Positions 16,211 to 26,288 of a stretch of 64,000 bases of DNA are shown in pieces (the stretch's first letter is position 1; the number at the start of each line of letters is the position of its first letter). The stretch covers positions 62,001 to 126,000 of the forward strand of contig NZ_JBEPTL010000007.1 in the NCBI RefSeq assembly GCF_040549465.1, read 5' to 3'. The DNA comes from Lacisediminihabitans sp040549465. Lineage in GTDB: Bacteria; Actinomycetota; Actinomycetes; Actinomycetales; Microbacteriaceae. Under the pieces are notes generated by a model. It did not search any database and had not been told where the DNA came from. It saw only the letters and a program-made list of their open reading frames with translations. Both the position numbers and the translations under genes were made by a program.

Positions 16211-16735
16211 ATGACTGACACCATTACTCTCACCGGCCTCGTGGCCACACCGCCCCGGCACCTCGTCACTGGCGAAGGACTGCCCATTACCAGCTTCCGG
16301 CTGGCCTCTACCCAGCGTCGCTTCGACCGCTCGCAGAATCGTTGGGTGGATGGCGAAACCAACTGGTACACCATCACCGGTTTCCGCCAGCTCGCTATCA
16401 ACATCACCGGTTCGCTCCAGAAGGGCGAACGCGTGGTCGTGACCGGTCGGCTCCGCATCCGCGATTGGGCGGCCGGGGAGAAAGCCGGCACCACCATCGA
16501 AGTGGATGCGGATGCCATCGGACATGACCTCAGCTGGGGTACTTCCACTTTCGTCCGCAGCATCTCGGCGGCCATCATCGACCCTGCGGCGAGCTCAGAA
16601 GCGACGACAGCGGAGCCTTCCGATGAAGCGACAGCCGCGGAGCCTTCCGATGAAGCGACAGCCGCCCCGTCGGAGGTTAGTCCGGAGGTGCTGGCGGACA
16701 GTGTCGCCGCGGAGAGCGTTGCGGTGCCGTTCTAA
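16211..16735 (+). CDS. ssb: Single-stranded DNA-binding protein, secondary type
   Basis: A 174-residue protein. An N-terminal OB fold spans residues 4-110: TITLTGLVATPPRH, the core WYTITGFRQLAINITGSLQK and GERVVVTGRLRIRDW. A variable Ala/Glu/Ser/Pro tail follows with two copies of a nine-residue AEPSDEATA-type repeat. The extreme C-terminus is VAVPF: it keeps Pro-Phe but lacks the row of acidic residues of the canonical DDDIPF tip. It is probably a paralogue used in repair or competence rather than the replicative SSB, which normally sits with rpsF and rpsR. Confidence 0.85.
   Translation: MTDTITLTGLVATPPRHLVTGEGLPITSFRLASTQRRFDRSQNRWVDGETNWYTITGFRQLAINITGSLQKGERVVVTGRLRIRDWAAGEKAGTTIEVDADAIGHDLSWGTSTFVRSISAAIIDPAASSEATTAEPSDEATAAEPSDEATAAPSEVSPEVLADSVAAESVAVPF
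16610..16663 (+). repeat. Perfect 27-bp tandem duplication in the SSB tail
   Basis: Units 16610-16636 and 16637-16663 are identical. The duplication encodes nine-residue repeats in the disordered tail and keeps frame. Confidence 0.9.
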
Positions 16736-16818
16736 CGCACGGCCTCAGCGCCCAGGAGGAATCGCCACCGTAGACTCTTTGCGTCTGACCGCTCCCGCGG
16801 CCGAGGAAAGAGTTTCCG

Positions 16819-17310
16819 ATGGGCAGGTCTCGCCTTCTGGCCGCCGCCCGTGTGCCTGTTGTCGCAGTGGCCGTGTTGGTTGCGGTGGTCACGCTCGCTG
16901 GATGCACCCGGTCGGCGCCCAATCCGAAGCCGACGAAGTCCGGCACCGCGTCCTCTGCGCCGACGCCCACTCCGACGGCGGATCCGACCTTCGCTCCCGA
17001 CGCTTCGGCGAAAGACAACAAGGTTTTCTTTGACCTGACGAACAACAAGCTCTTCGCGGCGAACGGCTCGGCCAACGGTCGCACGATCATCGACAACCTG
17101 GCGAGCGCCGGCTTCGACAAGGCAGCCATGCAGGTGACGCCCGACAAGACATCCATCAATGGAGGTGTCGACTCCATCCTGTTCTCGGTGAAGGTCGGCG
17201 ACAGTTGCCTACTCGGCCAGCACGGCAGTGGCGGCTACAGCAGCTCTGTCGAGCCTGCGCTCGTGAGCGGCGGGTGCCTGGTGGGCAAGACCCGCGCCAT
17301 CGACTGGTAA
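16819..17310 (+). CDS. Secreted lipoprotein (DUF6993-like)
   Basis: A 163-residue protein. A signal peptide has a basic start (MGRSRLLAAARV), a hydrophobic core and lipobox LAGC near residue 29. A Thr/Pro/Ala-rich linker (residues 32-60) precedes a globular C-terminal domain with NGRTIIDNLASAGFDKAAMQ, two Cys residues and a Gly/Ser-rich segment. The domain resembles the DUF6993 actinobacterial lipoproteins; the function is unknown. It would be lipid-anchored on the outer face of the membrane. Confidence 0.78.
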   Translation: MGRSRLLAAARVPVVAVAVLVAVVTLAGCTRSAPNPKPTKSGTASSAPTPTPTADPTFAPDASAKDNKVFFDLTNNKLFAANGSANGRTIIDNLASAGFDKAAMQVTPDKTSINGGVDSILFSVKVGDSCLLGQHGSGGYSSSVEPALVSGGCLVGKTRAIDW

Positions 17311-17368
17311 CCCGCTCGAGTCGCCAGCGCGGTTCAGTCCGCCGGGCAGGCCAGCCTAAACTTGGGTT

Positions 17369-19051
<1,683 letters not shown>

Positions 19052-19054
19052 CCG

Positions 19055-19525
19055 TTGACGCGCCTGCACATCCAGATCCCGCTGCGCTGGTCGGATTTCG
19101 ATGCCTACGCGCACGTCAACAACGCCGAGATGCTGCGCATCCTCGAGGAGGCGCGCATTCAGGCTTTCTGGCGACCGGATAGCGGCGAAGGCACCGACAC
19201 CGCCGTTATGGATGCCCGGCCCGGCGCGGAGATGATCGCACTCATCGCGCGCCAGGAGGTCGAATACCTCGCCCCGATCCCGTATATGCGGGCTCCGGTG
19301 GACATCGAGATGTGGATCGGTCGGATGGGTGGCGCGAGCCTCGAGATCGGCTACGAGGTGTATTCACCGGAGGGCGTCACGCCCCGCGTCCTCTTCACCA
19401 GGGCGGCGACCACGCTGGTGATGGTGACCGCGGCGACAGGTAAGCCGGCGCGGATACCGGAGACTCAGCGTGGGGCCTGGTCTCCCTATCTCGAAGATCC
19501 TGTCGTTTTCGCCAAACGCGGTTAG
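19055..19525 (+). CDS. Acyl-CoA thioesterase, 4-hydroxybenzoyl-CoA type hotdog fold
   Basis: A 156-residue single hotdog domain. The conserved start IPLRWSDFDAYAHVNNAEML has the catalytic Asp and the HVNN motif of the YbgC/4HBT family. REVEYLAPIPYMRAPVDIE and EVYSPEG follow. It hydrolyses short acyl-CoA esters in the cytosol. TTG at 19055, 3 nt after ettA, is the only sensible start at this length; ettA-thioesterase pairing is common in actinobacteria. Confidence 0.88.
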   Translation: MTRLHIQIPLRWSDFDAYAHVNNAEMLRILEEARIQAFWRPDSGEGTDTAVMDARPGAEMIALIARQEVEYLAPIPYMRAPVDIEMWIGRMGGASLEIGYEVYSPEGVTPRVLFTRAATTLVMVTAATGKPARIPETQRGAWSPYLEDPVVFAKRG

Positions 19526-19612
19526 CGTGCCCTCTGCCGGCATTCGTATGGATGACGAATCGGGTGAGCCAGGAGGCGTCGTACTCGTCGCGCGCAATCT
19601 GTTCGCGGCGCT

Positions 19613-20102
19613 TCACCCAGCGAACGACCCGGACCAGATGGCCTTCGCACCCGACTCTCCGACGCGCACGACGGTGACGACGGATCCGACCGCTGTGACG
19701 GCAACGGCTGCCGCCAGCACGACGGTGATAAGCACACGGGCTGCCTTGCTGGCGACACGGGGCTTCGCATTCGCCAGGGAGAAGAAGCGGAACCAGACCC
19801 ACTGCACGAGGGCGACGATGAAGGTGGCGATCGCCCAGGGCAGCAGGGTGTTGCCGAGAGCCTCATGAGCGGCGATCAAGTCAGTGTGTCCGACCCGCTC
19901 TTCGAGCCATTTTCCAGCTGATATCGTGATCGGTACCGAAATGAGTGCGCCGAGCGCGATGATCGGCGTGACGATTCCCGTCGGCGACGGGCGCAGGCCA
20001 GGCGGCGACGAGCGCCGTGCGGAGCGCCGCCAGCGGCACGACGATGACGACGAAATGTACGAGCAGCACATGAAGCGGCAGCCCGTTGAATTCGTAGTCC
20101 AT
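19613..20102 (-). pseudogene. DUF2231 membrane protein interrupted by a frameshift
   Basis: The gene begins with MDYEFNGLPLHVLLVHFVVI at 20102, overlapping the Rieske stop (ATGA). After about 40 codons the frame breaks near 19977-19979, a CCC run (GGG on the coding strand). The continuation, IVTPIIALGALISVPITI onward, is in another frame. Removing one base of that run joins the two into a normal four-helix DUF2231 protein of about 160 residues. The break is either a recent mutation or a sequence error. The family is often paired with Rieske or haem proteins; here it directly follows the Rieske gene. Confidence 0.75.
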
Positions 20103-20563
20103 CAGGCGGTGACCACCGCGTCACCGGAGACCTTCACCGCGATCTTCTCGAGCGGATTCACTGCCGGTCCGTGCAGCACCTTGCCGGTCGCAGCCTCGAA
20201 CTTCGACCCGTGGCAGGCGCAGTCGAATTCTTTCGCAGCGGCATCCACGACACAGCCCTGGTGCGTGCAGATCGCGCTGAAGCAGACCACCTTGCCCTCT
20301 GTCGGCTGGGCGAGCAGCACGGGTGCGTCGCCGATCTTCGCCGCGGCGGTGCCACCGACAGGGATGTCAGCGAGCTTGACGACCTCGGTCCCCGCGTCGA
20401 CCTTCGGCGTGTTCGCGCTGCCCCCTCCAGAGGAATCAGAAGCACCCGAGTTGCCGGCACCGGCAGGGCTGCAGGCAGCCAGTACCAGTGCGCCCGCGCC
20501 CATGACGGTGACGCTTCCGGCGGTGATGAGTGAGCGGCGGGTGAGCGTTGACGGGGCATTCAT
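20102..20563 (-). CDS. Secreted or membrane-anchored Rieske 2Fe-2S protein
   Basis: A 153-residue protein. The N-terminus has a twin-Arg motif (TRRSLITAGSV), a hydrophobic core and ALVLAACS, which reads as a Tat signal with a lipobox. A Ser/Gly linker follows, then a Rieske domain with ligand motifs CTHQGC and CACHGSKF, including the two extra Cys that form the stabilising disulfide. It would carry electrons outside the membrane. It is the first gene of a pair with the DUF2231 membrane protein (4-nt overlap). Confidence 0.9.
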   Translation of the reverse strand: MNAPSTLTRRSLITAGSVTVMGAGALVLAACSPAGAGNSGASDSSGGGSANTPKVDAGTEVVKLADIPVGGTAAAKIGDAPVLLAQPTEGKVVCFSAICTHQGCVVDAAAKEFDCACHGSKFEAATGKVLHGPAVNPLEKIAVKVSGDAVVTA

Positions 20564-20731
20564 GGGTGGTTCCTCCAGGCTGGGTCGAGGTGATCGACGT
20601 CAAAAGCTTGTCACTCCTCACAACGAGGCGAGGTGACATCCGGTCCACATCGGCTGGGAATAAACCATGAACCCTGCCACAACGTCGTTATCCAGAAGCT
20701 CAGCGGCAACCGCGCTGAACTCCAATTGCGG

Positions 20732-21601
20732 TCAGGGTTTCGGCACCCTGACCATGCCCTCCTGGGCGACGCTCGCCAGCAGCACGCCATCGCGGCTGAA
20801 GATCCTGCCGAGGGACAGTCCGCGCCCGCCGGTTGCGGTAGGGGACTCTTCGACGTAGAGCAGCCATTCGTCGGCACGTCCGAAGCGATGGAACCACATG
20901 GCGTGGTCGAGGCTCGCCGCCTTGAGCCCCGGGGTGGCCCAGGCGACACCGTGACGGCGAAAGATTGGTTCGAGGATCGAGTAGTCGCTCGCGTAGGCAA
21001 GAGCCGCGCGATGCAGGTTGGGATCGTCGGGCAGGGTGCCGATCGCCTTCAGCCAGACCGCCTGGTGGGCGACATGCGGTCCGTCGACGGAGAGAAAGAT
21101 CGGCGCCGGCACGTGACGCATGTCGAACGGGCGTCCGGTGGCCCAGGATTGCGCGATCGGATTGTCCACCCCGCGTAGGGCCTCAGCGGCGTTCGGCAGG
21201 TCTTCCGGCTGCGGTAGGTCTGTCGGCATCTCGACCTGGTGCTCGAGGCCCTCATCGACATCCTGGAACGACGCGATCATCGACAGGATGGGCAGGCCAT
21301 CCTGGTAGGCCTGGGTGCGCCTGGTAGAGAACGAACGACCGTCGTGGATGCGGTCGACCGAGAAGGTGATCGGAAGCTCGACATTGCCCGGCCGCAGAAA
21401 GTAGCCGTGCATGGAGTGCACGAAGCGGGCGTCAACGATGGTGCGCTGCGCGGCAACGAGGGACTGGGCGAGAACCTGCCCACCGAACACCCGGCCGAGC
21501 GCCGACCACTGGCTCTGCCCGATGAAGATGTCTTCGTTGGTTCTCGCGTGCGTGTCGTTGAGATCGAGGGCTGCGAGCAACTCGGCGAGGGGGTCGGACA
21601 T
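20732..21601 (-). CDS. tesB: Acyl-CoA thioesterase II, TesB-like
   Basis: A 289-residue double-hotdog protein. The N-terminal hotdog (to about 120) includes SALGRVFGGQVLAQSLVAA and VHSMHGYFLRPG. The C-terminal hotdog includes SLDHAMWFHR, with the catalytic Asp, and GRGLSLGRIFSRDG. TesB hydrolyses medium- and long-chain acyl-CoA. ATG at 21601 follows GGGAGAAACC at ideal spacing and is chosen over an ATG five codons upstream. It is divergent from the following hypothetical gene. Confidence 0.93.
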   Translation of the reverse strand: MSDPLAELLAALDLNDTHARTNEDIFIGQSQWSALGRVFGGQVLAQSLVAAQRTIVDARFVHSMHGYFLRPGNVELPITFSVDRIHDGRSFSTRRTQAYQDGLPILSMIASFQDVDEGLEHQVEMPTDLPQPEDLPNAAEALRGVDNPIAQSWATGRPFDMRHVPAPIFLSVDGPHVAHQAVWLKAIGTLPDDPNLHRAALAYASDYSILEPIFRRHGVAWATPGLKAASLDHAMWFHRFGRADEWLLYVEESPTATGGRGLSLGRIFSRDGVLLASVAQEGMVRVPKP

Positions 21602-21668
21602 GGTTTCTCCCGTCATCCTGACGCCTCACAGCGGCGATGCGTGGCGTTCCTAGTAGTTTAGAGAGCAG

Positions 21669-22346
21669 ATGAGCCAGACATTTTCCCTAGTTGACTCCCT
21701 CTCCCTCGGCGACCTGCAGGTATACCTCAGCCGCGCCGGTCGGGTAGAGGACGGTTCCGTGCGCCTGATCGCCGGGTCTGGTGTTCTCGCCGTCTACGTG
21801 GCGGTGCTGCATCCGGCCGGGCTGTTGGACGAGAGCCCGACAGTGCTGGGCCTGCGCACCTTCGCGCTGACCGACAGGGATGCCTTCGACGTTGTCGTAC
21901 CTGTACGCTCCCTGCTGGAGCGACTCGCCCGCCTCCAGTCCGACATCGTCGATCCGACGGCCGCTGTCACCGTCAGCCTGCCGATGCAGGTGAATACTGT
22001 CACCTGGGCCGCGATCTCCCCACCGAAGGGTGGATGGACCGCGCTCGACGGTGTGGACGGATCCGGTCTCGAGGCCGTCGCCAAGGCCGGTATCGACGAG
22101 GTGGCCACCGCCATCCCCACGGGAACCGGCGAGCAGATCGTGCAGCGCGTGCGTTCCGAGGTCTGGGGCCGCCCGATCGACGGCCTGGAACACGTTCCGG
22201 CCGGAGCCGCATTCGCAGCCCTCAGCCTCGGCTTCCTCGGCGGAACGGATGCCGTGCGCATTTTCGAGACCGGCCCGTGGACGAGGCTCACCACCCCGCG
22301 CGGCCACGTGCTGGTGAAGCGCCGAGCCTGGTCGTTGCAGCGCTAG
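21669..22346 (+). CDS. Conserved hypothetical protein
   Basis: A 225-residue soluble protein without membrane segments or Cys. Parts such as GLEAVAKAGIDEVATAIP and LEHVPAGAAFAALSLGFLG are typical of well-folded actinobacterial conserved proteins, but no motif is recognised. It is divergent from tesB, with 67 bp between starts. It converges with the deazaflavin-type gene, 19 nt from its end. The function is unknown. Confidence 0.7.
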   Translation: MSQTFSLVDSLSLGDLQVYLSRAGRVEDGSVRLIAGSGVLAVYVAVLHPAGLLDESPTVLGLRTFALTDRDAFDVVVPVRSLLERLARLQSDIVDPTAAVTVSLPMQVNTVTWAAISPPKGGWTALDGVDGSGLEAVAKAGIDEVATAIPTGTGEQIVQRVRSEVWGRPIDGLEHVPAGAAFAALSLGFLGGTDAVRIFETGPWTRLTTPRGHVLVKRRAWSLQR

Positions 22347-22365
22347 CAAACTGCCTGCCTCGGCG

Positions 22366-22782
22366 CTACTCGCGGTGGAAAGCCACGATCGGGATCACCC
22401 GGTCGGTCTTCTCCTGGTAGGCCGCGAATCCGGGGTTCGAACGGCTGAATTCGGCATAGAGACGATCACGTTCCGGTCCCGCGACGACGGTGGCGGTGGC
22501 GTCGAATCGTTCGACACCGTCGTCGGTCGCCAACTCGAGGCTCGCCTTCGGGTTCGCCCGCAGGTTGTGATACCAGTCCGGGTTCGTGGGTGCGCCGGCC
22601 TTCGACGCGATCACGTAAACGGTCTCACCGTCTGGGAAGTACATGACCGGGGATGTGCGGGACTGTCCGGATTTCGCTCCCGTGGAAGTGATCAGCACCA
22701 GGTGCGCACCGGCGAACGGGCCACCCACTTTTCCGTCGTTCTCCCTGAATTCCGCGATGATTCTGTCGTTGAAGTCGTTCAT
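22366..22782 (-). CDS. Deazaflavin (F420)-dependent nitroreductase-family protein
   Basis: A 138-residue split-barrel protein of the Ddn family. The core HLVLITSTGAKSGQSRTSPV and the later NPDWYHNLRANPKASLEL are the classical cofactor-binding parts. Members use F420H2 to reduce quinones or nitro compounds. ATG at 22782 is chosen because the upstream extension has no family similarity. It could provide redox protection; its ending DRVIPIVAFHRE is complete. Confidence 0.9.
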   Translation of the reverse strand: MNDFNDRIIAEFRENDGKVGGPFAGAHLVLITSTGAKSGQSRTSPVMYFPDGETVYVIASKAGAPTNPDWYHNLRANPKASLELATDDGVERFDATATVVAGPERDRLYAEFSRSNPGFAAYQEKTDRVIPIVAFHRE

Positions 22783-22862
22783 GGCCACCCCTCGGTCGCA
22801 GCTGCTCGGAGCTGTCTCATCGAGCCTAGACGCGCTTTCAGTTCGACGCACGGGCGTCCTTA

Positions 22863-22949
22863 GTGCCAAATGAAGGCATCAATGGCCTGATTCCGGATGT
22901 CGGCGCCGGAAAGCCGGGCCGACCACGCGCCGGTGCCTTCATTTGGCAC
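22863..22949. repeat. Perfect 16-bp inverted repeat with 55-nt spacer
   Basis: Arms 22863-22878 (GTGCCAAATGAAGGCA) and 22934-22949 are exact complements. The spacer is GC-rich, with an internal CCGGAAAGCCGG-type fold. The element lies between two minus-strand genes, upstream of the deazaflavin gene. Confidence 0.85.
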
Positions 22950-22996
22950 AGGCGGAAGGGTTGGATGTGGGCGGCAACTCGGGGCTCGCTGTGCGG

Positions 22997-24649
22997 TTAG
23001 ACGGACTTGGCGACCGCGCGACCCGCGACCCGGCCGGAGAACAGGCAGCCGCCGAGGAAGGTGCCTTCGAGCGATCGGTAGCCGTGCACGCCGCCTCCGC
23101 CGAAACCACTCGCCTCGCCCGCCGCGTAGAGCCCCGGAATCGGTTCACCGGATGCCGCCAGCACGCGTCCGTCGAGATCCGTCTCGATTCCGCCGAGGCT
23201 CTTCCGGGTGAGGATGTGCAGCTTGACGGCGATGAGAGGTGCGGCCTTCGGATCGAGGATGCGATGCGGGCTCGCGACCCGGATGAGCCTGTCGCCGCGG
23301 TACTTGCGGGCCTGGCGCAGAGCGGTGATCTGGGCATCCTTCGCGAAGGGATTCTCCAGCTCGCGGTCGCGTGCCTCGACCTCCAGGCGAACGCGCACTG
23401 TGTCGATAGCGATCTCGGGCGAGAGTTTCTGCATTCCGGCGAGCAGCTCGTCGAGAGTGTTGGCGACGACGAAGTCGGCACCTCGAGCCTTGAAAGCCTC
23501 GACCGGGCCCGGCGCACCCTTCCTCACCCGTTGCAGCAGCAATCCGATGTCCTTGCCGGTCAGGTCGGGATTCTGCTCGCTGCCTGAGAGGGCGAACTCC
23601 TTCTCGATGATCTTCTGCGTGAGCACGAACCAGCTGTGCTCATAACCTGTCGAGACGATGTGTTCGAGGGTGCCGAGGGTGTCGAAGCCGGGGAAGAGCG
23701 GCACGGGTAGGCGCTTGCCTGTGGCATCCAGCCAGACCGACGAAGGGCCTGGCAGGATCCGGATGCCGTGCCGCTCCCACACCGGCGCGTAGTTCTCGAT
23801 CCCCTCCACGTAGTGCCACATTCGGTCGCCGTTGATCAGCCTGGCACCGGCCCGCTCGCTGATGCCGAGCATCCGTCCGTCCACGTGCGCGGGAACCCCC
23901 GACAGCAGTTTCTCCGGAGCTTTACCCATGCGGGAGGGCCACTGCTCACGCACGAGATCGTGGTTGCCGCCGATTCCGCCACTCGTAACCACCACGGCTG
24001 AGGCTCTCAGCTCGAAATCTCCGGAGATCGTGCGGTTGCTCGGTGCGCCACGCTCGGCGTCGTCGGGGGAGAGCATGGCCCCGCGAGCGCCGACGACCGC
24101 ACCGTTTTCGACGATGAGTTCGTCGACCCGATGGCGGAAGGCGAGGGTTACGAGGCCGGCGTCCACTCCGGCGCGGACGCGACGGATGAAGGGTGCGAGG
24201 ATGCCTGGGCCGGTGCCCCAGACGATGTGGAAGCGGGGCACTGAGTTGCCGTGACCGGTCGCGGTGTATCCGCCGCGCTCCGCCCACCCCACGACGGGAA
24301 AGAAGCGCACCCCCTGCTGGTGCAACCATGCCCGCTTCTCGCCGGCCGCGAAATCGAGGTAGGCCTCCGCCCACCGGCGCGGCCAGGCATCCTCGTCGCG
24401 GTCGAAGCCTGCTGAGGCGAACCAGTCCTGGTGCGCGAGTTCTGCGCTGTCGCGAACGCCCATGCGGCGCTGCTCAGGGGAGTCGATGAGAAAGAGACCT
24501 CCGAAGGACCACCACGCTTGGCCGCCGAAACTCGCCTCAGGCTCCTGCTCGAGGATCGTGACGCGCTTGCCGGCATCCACGAGTTCCGCGGCAGCCACGA
24601 GCCCCGCGAGACCCGCTCCCACGATGAGTGCATCCGCCTGCTGTGTCAT
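22997..24649 (-). CDS. FAD-binding dehydrogenase, 3-ketosteroid dehydrogenase-like
   Basis: A 550-residue flavoprotein. The N-terminal dinucleotide fold is ADALIVGAGLAGLVAAAEL, and QAWWSFGGLFLIDSPEQ is typical of the KstD/fumarate-reductase-like FAD-binding dehydrogenase subgroup. The C-terminal GLYAAGEASGFGGGGVHGYR is the second FAD contact. Such proteins desaturate ketones or act as flavin reductases; the substrate is unknown, and no steroid genes are nearby. The ATG at 24649 is the natural start before the Rossmann strand. Confidence 0.85.
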   Translation of the reverse strand: MTQQADALIVGAGLAGLVAAAELVDAGKRVTILEQEPEASFGGQAWWSFGGLFLIDSPEQRRMGVRDSAELAHQDWFASAGFDRDEDAWPRRWAEAYLDFAAGEKRAWLHQQGVRFFPVVGWAERGGYTATGHGNSVPRFHIVWGTGPGILAPFIRRVRAGVDAGLVTLAFRHRVDELIVENGAVVGARGAMLSPDDAERGAPSNRTISGDFELRASAVVVTSGGIGGNHDLVREQWPSRMGKAPEKLLSGVPAHVDGRMLGISERAGARLINGDRMWHYVEGIENYAPVWERHGIRILPGPSSVWLDATGKRLPVPLFPGFDTLGTLEHIVSTGYEHSWFVLTQKIIEKEFALSGSEQNPDLTGKDIGLLLQRVRKGAPGPVEAFKARGADFVVANTLDELLAGMQKLSPEIAIDTVRVRLEVEARDRELENPFAKDAQITALRQARKYRGDRLIRVASPHRILDPKAAPLIAVKLHILTRKSLGGIETDLDGRVLAASGEPIPGLYAAGEASGFGGGGVHGYRSLEGTFLGGCLFSGRVAGRAVAKSV

Positions 24650-24946
24650 CCATCGACCCCTTCGTCTGACGTGTCTTCATGATTGCGGAAAATCACCGAG
24701 CCTGCCGCGGTTTATTGCTGCCAGGCCATGAGGTTGTGATGATTTCGACAGCAGATGGCAGTTTTGGCTGCGAAATGCGCTAGTCGGCCAATCCGTCGGG
24801 TCGCCGTGTTTAACCTAGGTAACGACTCTCAAAGTTTCGCCAATCGGCTGTGAACCGCGCTGTAGTATCGGGACACCATTCGCAATGAGCCAGGTCGCAG
24901 GTCTGCGGTCTCGCCGCGTTACAGCATGGAAGGCAGAATCGAATTG

Positions 24947-26173
24947 ATGTATTCCCAACGAATCGCGGCCAGCGTGGCCGTTGTCGCAGCCCTAGGACTC
25001 TTGGTCTCCGGCTGTGCGAACCAGGCGACGACCGGCGGCAGCACCGGCTCAAGCAGCACCAAGGTCGACATTCCTGCGATCACCAAGGTCGACGTTCCCG
25101 CCAACGCGGTGCTCCCGGCCGGTGACGGCAAGGGCAAGTGTCAGGCCACAACCACCATCGGTTATGTCGGTGCGGAGACCGGTGCGAACGCCGCTCTCGG
25201 TATCAACATCTACAACGGTGTGCAGCTGGCAGTCGACCAGCACAACAAGGCCAACCCCGACTGCCAGGTGCAGTTCACCAAGTTCGACACCGAGGGTGAC
25301 CCGCAGAAAGCCACAGGCCCGGTAACCCAGGTGGTCAACACCGAGGCCATCGTCGGCGTCGTCGGCCTACCGTTCTCTGGTGAGTCGAAGGCCACCGGCA
25401 ATATCTTCGAGCAGAAGGGTCTCGTGCACATCACCCCGTCCGCGACCAACCCCGACCTCACGAAGAACGGTTGGAAGACCTTCTTCCGCGCTCTCGGTAA
25501 CGACAGCGTTCAGGGGCCAGCTGCCGCGAAGTTCGCGACGGACAAGCTGAAGGCCAAGAAGGTCTACCTGGTGCAGGATGACTCCGACTACGGCATCGGC
25601 CTCGGCACCGCGACGAGCAAGGGCCTCGGCTCGGCGCTCGCCGGCACCGACAAGGTGACCACCGGCCAGAAGGACTTCTCGGCCGTCATCTCGAAGATCA
25701 TCAACGCCAAGGCCGACGCGGTCTACTACGCGGGTTACTACGCCGAGGGTGCACCCTTCGACCAGCAGCTCGTGAACAAGGGCTTCAAGGGCACCTTCAT
25801 CGGCCCTGATGGCGCGAAGGACGACCAGTTCATCAAGCAGGCCGGCGACGCGTCGTCGAACGCCTTCTTCACCTGCCCGTGTATCCCCGGCGAACTGATC
25901 CCGGACTTCGAGAAGGCGTACAAGGCGGCGTTCAGCGCCGAGCCCGGTACCTACTCGATCGAGGGTTACGACTCCGCGACGGTGCTGCTCTCAGGCATCG
26001 ACAAGGGCAAGACCTCGCGTGCGGACCTGCTCAGCTACGTCAAGTCCTACGACGCCGACGGCCTGAGCAAGCACTACAAGTGGGACGCCACCGGCGAACT
26101 CGCGACCCCCGCGGTCTACGGCTACAAGGTGCAAGACGGAAAGATCCTTCCGATCGGTGTGATTGGCAAGTAG
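24947..26173 (+). CDS. livK: Branched-chain amino acid ABC transporter substrate-binding lipoprotein
   Basis: A 408-residue type I periplasmic-binding-fold lipoprotein. The signal peptide ends in lipobox LLVSGC. The mature part holds TIGYVGAETGANAALGINI, VVGLPFSGESKATGNIFEQ and KKVYLVQDDSDYGIGLG, typical of the Leu/Ile/Val-binding family. It captures amino acids at the cell surface for the LivHMGF importer that follows. The start could be ATG 24926 or ATG 24947; the latter is preferred, with GGAAGG upstream at slightly long spacing. A 297-bp upstream gap back to the FAD gene should hold its promoter. Confidence 0.93.
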   Translation: MYSQRIAASVAVVAALGLLVSGCANQATTGGSTGSSSTKVDIPAITKVDVPANAVLPAGDGKGKCQATTTIGYVGAETGANAALGINIYNGVQLAVDQHNKANPDCQVQFTKFDTEGDPQKATGPVTQVVNTEAIVGVVGLPFSGESKATGNIFEQKGLVHITPSATNPDLTKNGWKTFFRALGNDSVQGPAAAKFATDKLKAKKVYLVQDDSDYGIGLGTATSKGLGSALAGTDKVTTGQKDFSAVISKIINAKADAVYYAGYYAEGAPFDQQLVNKGFKGTFIGPDGAKDDQFIKQAGDASSNAFFTCPCIPGELIPDFEKAYKAAFSAEPGTYSIEGYDSATVLLSGIDKGKTSRADLLSYVKSYDADGLSKHYKWDATGELATPAVYGYKVQDGKILPIGVIGK

Positions 26174-26188
26174 TCATCGTCACGCGGG

Positions 26189-26220
26189 TGCCGTCGGCTT
26201 CGGAAACCAGGCCGACGGCA
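26189..26220 (+). terminator. Intercistronic hairpin after livK
   Basis: Arms 26189-26198 (TGCCGTCGGC) and 26211-26220 are perfect, with a 12-nt loop and little U-tract. It probably attenuates read-through or protects the livK mRNA end, giving more binding protein than permease. Confidence 0.75.
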
Positions 26221-26288
26221 TCCGCTTTCCATCACCGGCAATCACCTGAGCCCGACAGGCGCAGAACCATCCAAACGAGGACGCCCAC

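Noticed and set aside
19613..20102. Programmed frameshifting of the DUF2231 gene
   Set aside because: There is no slippery heptamer or downstream pseudoknot that I can see; a one-base indel explains it more simply.
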